6,956 nucleotides of DNA from Myxococcales bacterium (GTDB taxonomy: Bacteria > Myxococcota_A > Polyangia > Polyangiales > Polyangiaceae), in NCBI GenBank assembly GCA_016720545.1, contig JADKKK010000027.1:1-6956 (forward strand), written 5' to 3'. Numbering within the stretch: position 1 is the stretch's first letter; every line of letters starts with the position of its first letter. The translations under genes were made by a program, and so were the position numbers. Positions 5,842-6,956 of the stretch are shown here, one piece after another. Under the pieces are notes generated by a model. The model had not been told where the DNA came from, made no database searches, and saw nothing but the letters and a program-made list of their open reading frames with translations.

Positions 5842-5981
5842 GTTATGGAGTTACGTAGAAGCGGGCCAACCACGGCGATCCGCGGATAGGGTGTCGGAGG
5901 GACGTTCGGGTGTTACGCAACAGCGGGCTAAGGCGCGAGTGGGGGGCGGATAGGCCGCAGCGGGTTACTTCTGAGTTGGGC
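5842..5981 (+). other. candidate attI recombination region
   Basis: This lies on the 5' side of the integrase, where attI normally is. GTTATGGAG (5842-5850) is followed by two similar 22-bp direct repeats, 5850-5871 and 5912-5933, both GTTACG then AGCGGGC then AA (16 of 22 identical, 62 bp apart). A third GTTAC is at 5964. GTTGGGC (5975-5981) fits the integron core site GTTRRRY. From memory, the class 1 attI1 site also has GTTATGGAG and GTTACGCAG direct repeats before a GTTAGGC core. The role is inferred. No LexA box was seen, and the stretch 5708-5841 holds only the integrase leader, with a small GC hairpin at 5757-5772. Confidence 0.45.
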
Positions 5982-6077
5982 AGCCTCGAAAGAGCGGCGG
6001 GCAACGAGCTTCGAAGAGAGCAAGACGCGGACCACGGTCGAACCCTCCCGCAGGAACCTCGGGTAGAAAAGAAGAAC

Positions 6078-6137
6078 ATGGATAACACGTCCCACAATTG
6101 CATCGTCGGGATCTTCAAGGAGAGTCGTCATGTCTGA
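6078..6137 (+). CDS. possible 19-aa leader peptide overlapping the next gene
   Basis: ATG at 6078 opens 19 codons (MDNTSHNCIV...) ending in TGA at 6135-6137, eight bases inside the next gene. A purine run GAAAAGAAG precedes it. The AAGGAG ribosome site of the downstream gene lies within it, so translation of the two could be coupled. In-frame codons extend upstream to 5910 but look non-coding. It could be chance; the peptide resembles nothing I know. Confidence 0.3.
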   Translation: MDNTSHNCIVGIFKESRHV

Positions 6138-6714
6138 TCAGCACATCCTCCACGCCGCCGAGAAGTTGGTTCACGCACTCAACAAGGCGGTCGACGAAAA
6201 TCTGCCGGCGGAGATCGCTGAGGTCGTCAAGATTCACTCGGCGGGCGCTGCTGCGTCTGGTTTGGCCGCGGGTTGGATCCCTGGCGCTGGCGGGATTGCG
6301 GCCACAGGCATCTGTATGGGATTCATCTGGAGCATGTACGGGCGTATCAACGCCAAAATCGGTTTGCCGCTCACCGAGAACTTGATCAAGTCACTCGGCA
6401 CCGCAATCGCGACCAACCTCGCCGCATACTTCGTCGCTGGATTGGTCACTTCGACGATCTTCTCGATCTTGCCCGGCCTCGGCAGCGTTGGCGCATCGGT
6501 CGTGATCGGGGGGACGTCCTATGCGCTCACGTTGGCTTCGGGCTACGTGTATCTCAGACTGCTTACGAGCCTGTTCCTCAGCGGCAAGGACCCTGCAAGT
6601 ATGGATGCGGAGTCGCTCAAGAAGGCGGCCGAGGGCGTCGTCGCGAGCGAGAACATGAAGCAGGTGATCACCGATGCGAAAGCCAGTTACACACCGTCAA
6701 AGAGCGGCAAGTAA
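6130..6714 (+). CDS. DUF697-like glycine-rich membrane protein
   Basis: This is a 194-aa protein with an ATG at 6130 seven bases after AAGGAG (6117-6122), a strong start. An amphipathic N-terminal helix (1-37) leads into a hydrophobic block (38-69), then 94-114, then 117-150, with a charged C-terminal tail (151-194). Two PG turns begin matching hydrophobic stretches: IPGAGGIAATG (50-60) and LPGLGSVGASV (114-124). This internal duplication matches the pattern I know from DUF697 proteins, which often associate with small GTPases or envelope-stress functions. The exact role is unknown. No signal peptide is evident. Base composition is visibly less GC-rich than the neighbours, and the gene lies just after the candidate attI. 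Both are consistent with arrival as a gene cassette, but no attC follows. Membrane location is predicted from hydrophobicity. Confidence 0.75.
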   Translation: MSDQHILHAAEKLVHALNKAVDENLPAEIAEVVKIHSAGAAASGLAAGWIPGAGGIAATGICMGFIWSMYGRINAKIGLPLTENLIKSLGTAIATNLAAYFVAGLVTSTIFSILPGLGSVGASVVIGGTSYALTLASGYVYLRLLTSLFLSGKDPASMDAESLKKAAEGVVASENMKQVITDAKASYTPSKSGK

Positions 6715-6732
6715 CCGATGCGCTGAACTGGA

Positions 6733-6761
6733 GAGGCCTTGCAATTGGCCTGAGTGGCCTC
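6733..6761. terminator. alternative hairpins after the membrane-protein gene
   Basis: GAGGCC (6733-6738) can pair with GGCCTC (6756-6761) or, in shorter form, AGGCC with GGCCT (6747-6751). It starts 18 bases past the stop. No T-run follows, so terminator function is a weak inference. The rest of 6762-6866 shows no feature apart from the small dyad CAACA/TGTTG near 6840-6851. Confidence 0.25.
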
Positions 6762-6866
6762 GATCGAATCAGTGAAGCGGGCAGCGGTAATGGGCGATGG
6801 ACGCCGAGCAATGGAGAGCAAAGAACGAGGAGTAGCGCGCAACAAATGTTGATCAGGAAGGACGAC

Positions 6867-6956
6867 ATGGTGAGACCGACGAAGCAGCAGGAAAACCGAT
6901 CGGTCGGGTGCGCTTGGTGTTGCCGTGTTCAGACTCACGGCGATGGGCGGCGTGCC
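6867..6956 (+). CDS. possible gene start running off the right edge
   Basis: ATG at 6867 opens 30 codons with no stop before the window ends. AGGAAGGA at 6855-6862 gives a plausible ribosome site, four to eight bases upstream. The visible residues (MVRPTKQQEN, then GCAWCC, then THGDG) are basic with three closely spaced cysteines, which could be the start of a metal-binding or very small protein. I do not recognise it. An overlapping shadow of a longer minus-strand frame (6687-6938) is less convincing. Confidence 0.3.
   Translation, partial: MVRPTKQQENRSVGCAWCCRVQTHGDGRRA

Noticed and set aside
5261..5953. Plus-strand 230-codon frame over the integrase start
   Set aside because: It is the antisense of the integrase N-terminal half, with no domain, and runs through the candidate attI repeats.
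5912..5981. attC site reading from ACGCAAC to GTTGGGC
   Set aside because: The right core GTTGGGC is good, but the left core has mismatches to RYYYAAC and the inner L boxes do not pair, so attI fits better than attC.
5700..5990. LexA box controlling the integrase
   Set aside because: No CTG-N10-CAG palindrome was found upstream of the start.
6715..6956. attC after the membrane-protein gene
   Set aside because: No GTTRRRY core was found. GTTGATC and GTTGCCG fail the consensus, and the CAACA/TGTTG dyad near 6840 is too small.

Overview
The window is very GC-rich, and its protein-coding genes favour G/C at third codon positions. The mix of a bacterial group II intron, an integron-type integrase, a LysR regulator and an atypical short-chain dehydrogenase suggests a high-GC Gram-negative bacterium. 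A Myxococcota-like origin is my guess from codon style and is not demonstrated. Almost every part of the window has been touched by mobile or repetitive DNA.

Left part (1-2195). A complete group II intron (63-1981) carries an intact maturase/reverse transcriptase without an endonuclease domain. It sits inside a long palindromic repeat. An uninterrupted copy of the same palindrome lies 56 bp downstream (2083-2157) and fixes both intron ends to the base: arms of 28 nt, a 19-nt centre, and the intron after the second base of the centre.

Middle part (2196-4469). A minus-strand pair, an SDR-family dehydrogenase followed by a YCII-domain protein with TGATG overlap, is divergent from a plus-strand LysR-type regulator. 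This is the usual layout of a LysR regulator and its target operon. Both the regulator and the dehydrogenase are broken. The regulator's N-terminal helix-turn-helix region is split by a 164-bp element with about 56-nt inverted-repeat arms that looks like a MITE. The dehydrogenase carries two single-base deletions 29 bp apart. The YCII gene is intact.

Right part (4470-6956). Four near-identical 43-bp tandem repeats (4549-4720) lie between the regulator and a minus-strand integron integrase (IntI-type tyrosine recombinase). The integrase has all catalytic residues but one extra base at 5219-5221 that splits it into two frames. On its 5' side, 5842-5981 holds GTTAY-type direct repeats and a GTTGGGC core resembling an attI site. 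Next comes an intact, less GC-rich gene (6130-6714) for a glycine-rich membrane protein of DUF697-like type, placed as a first gene cassette would be, although I see no attC after it. A short ORF overlaps its start, and a further ORF runs off the right edge.

Read together, this looks like a genomic site that repeatedly received mobile elements (intron into palindrome, MITE into regulator, integron platform) and is partly decaying. Three single-base indels in two otherwise well-conserved genes could also reflect assembly error, so the pseudogene calls depend on sequence accuracy.
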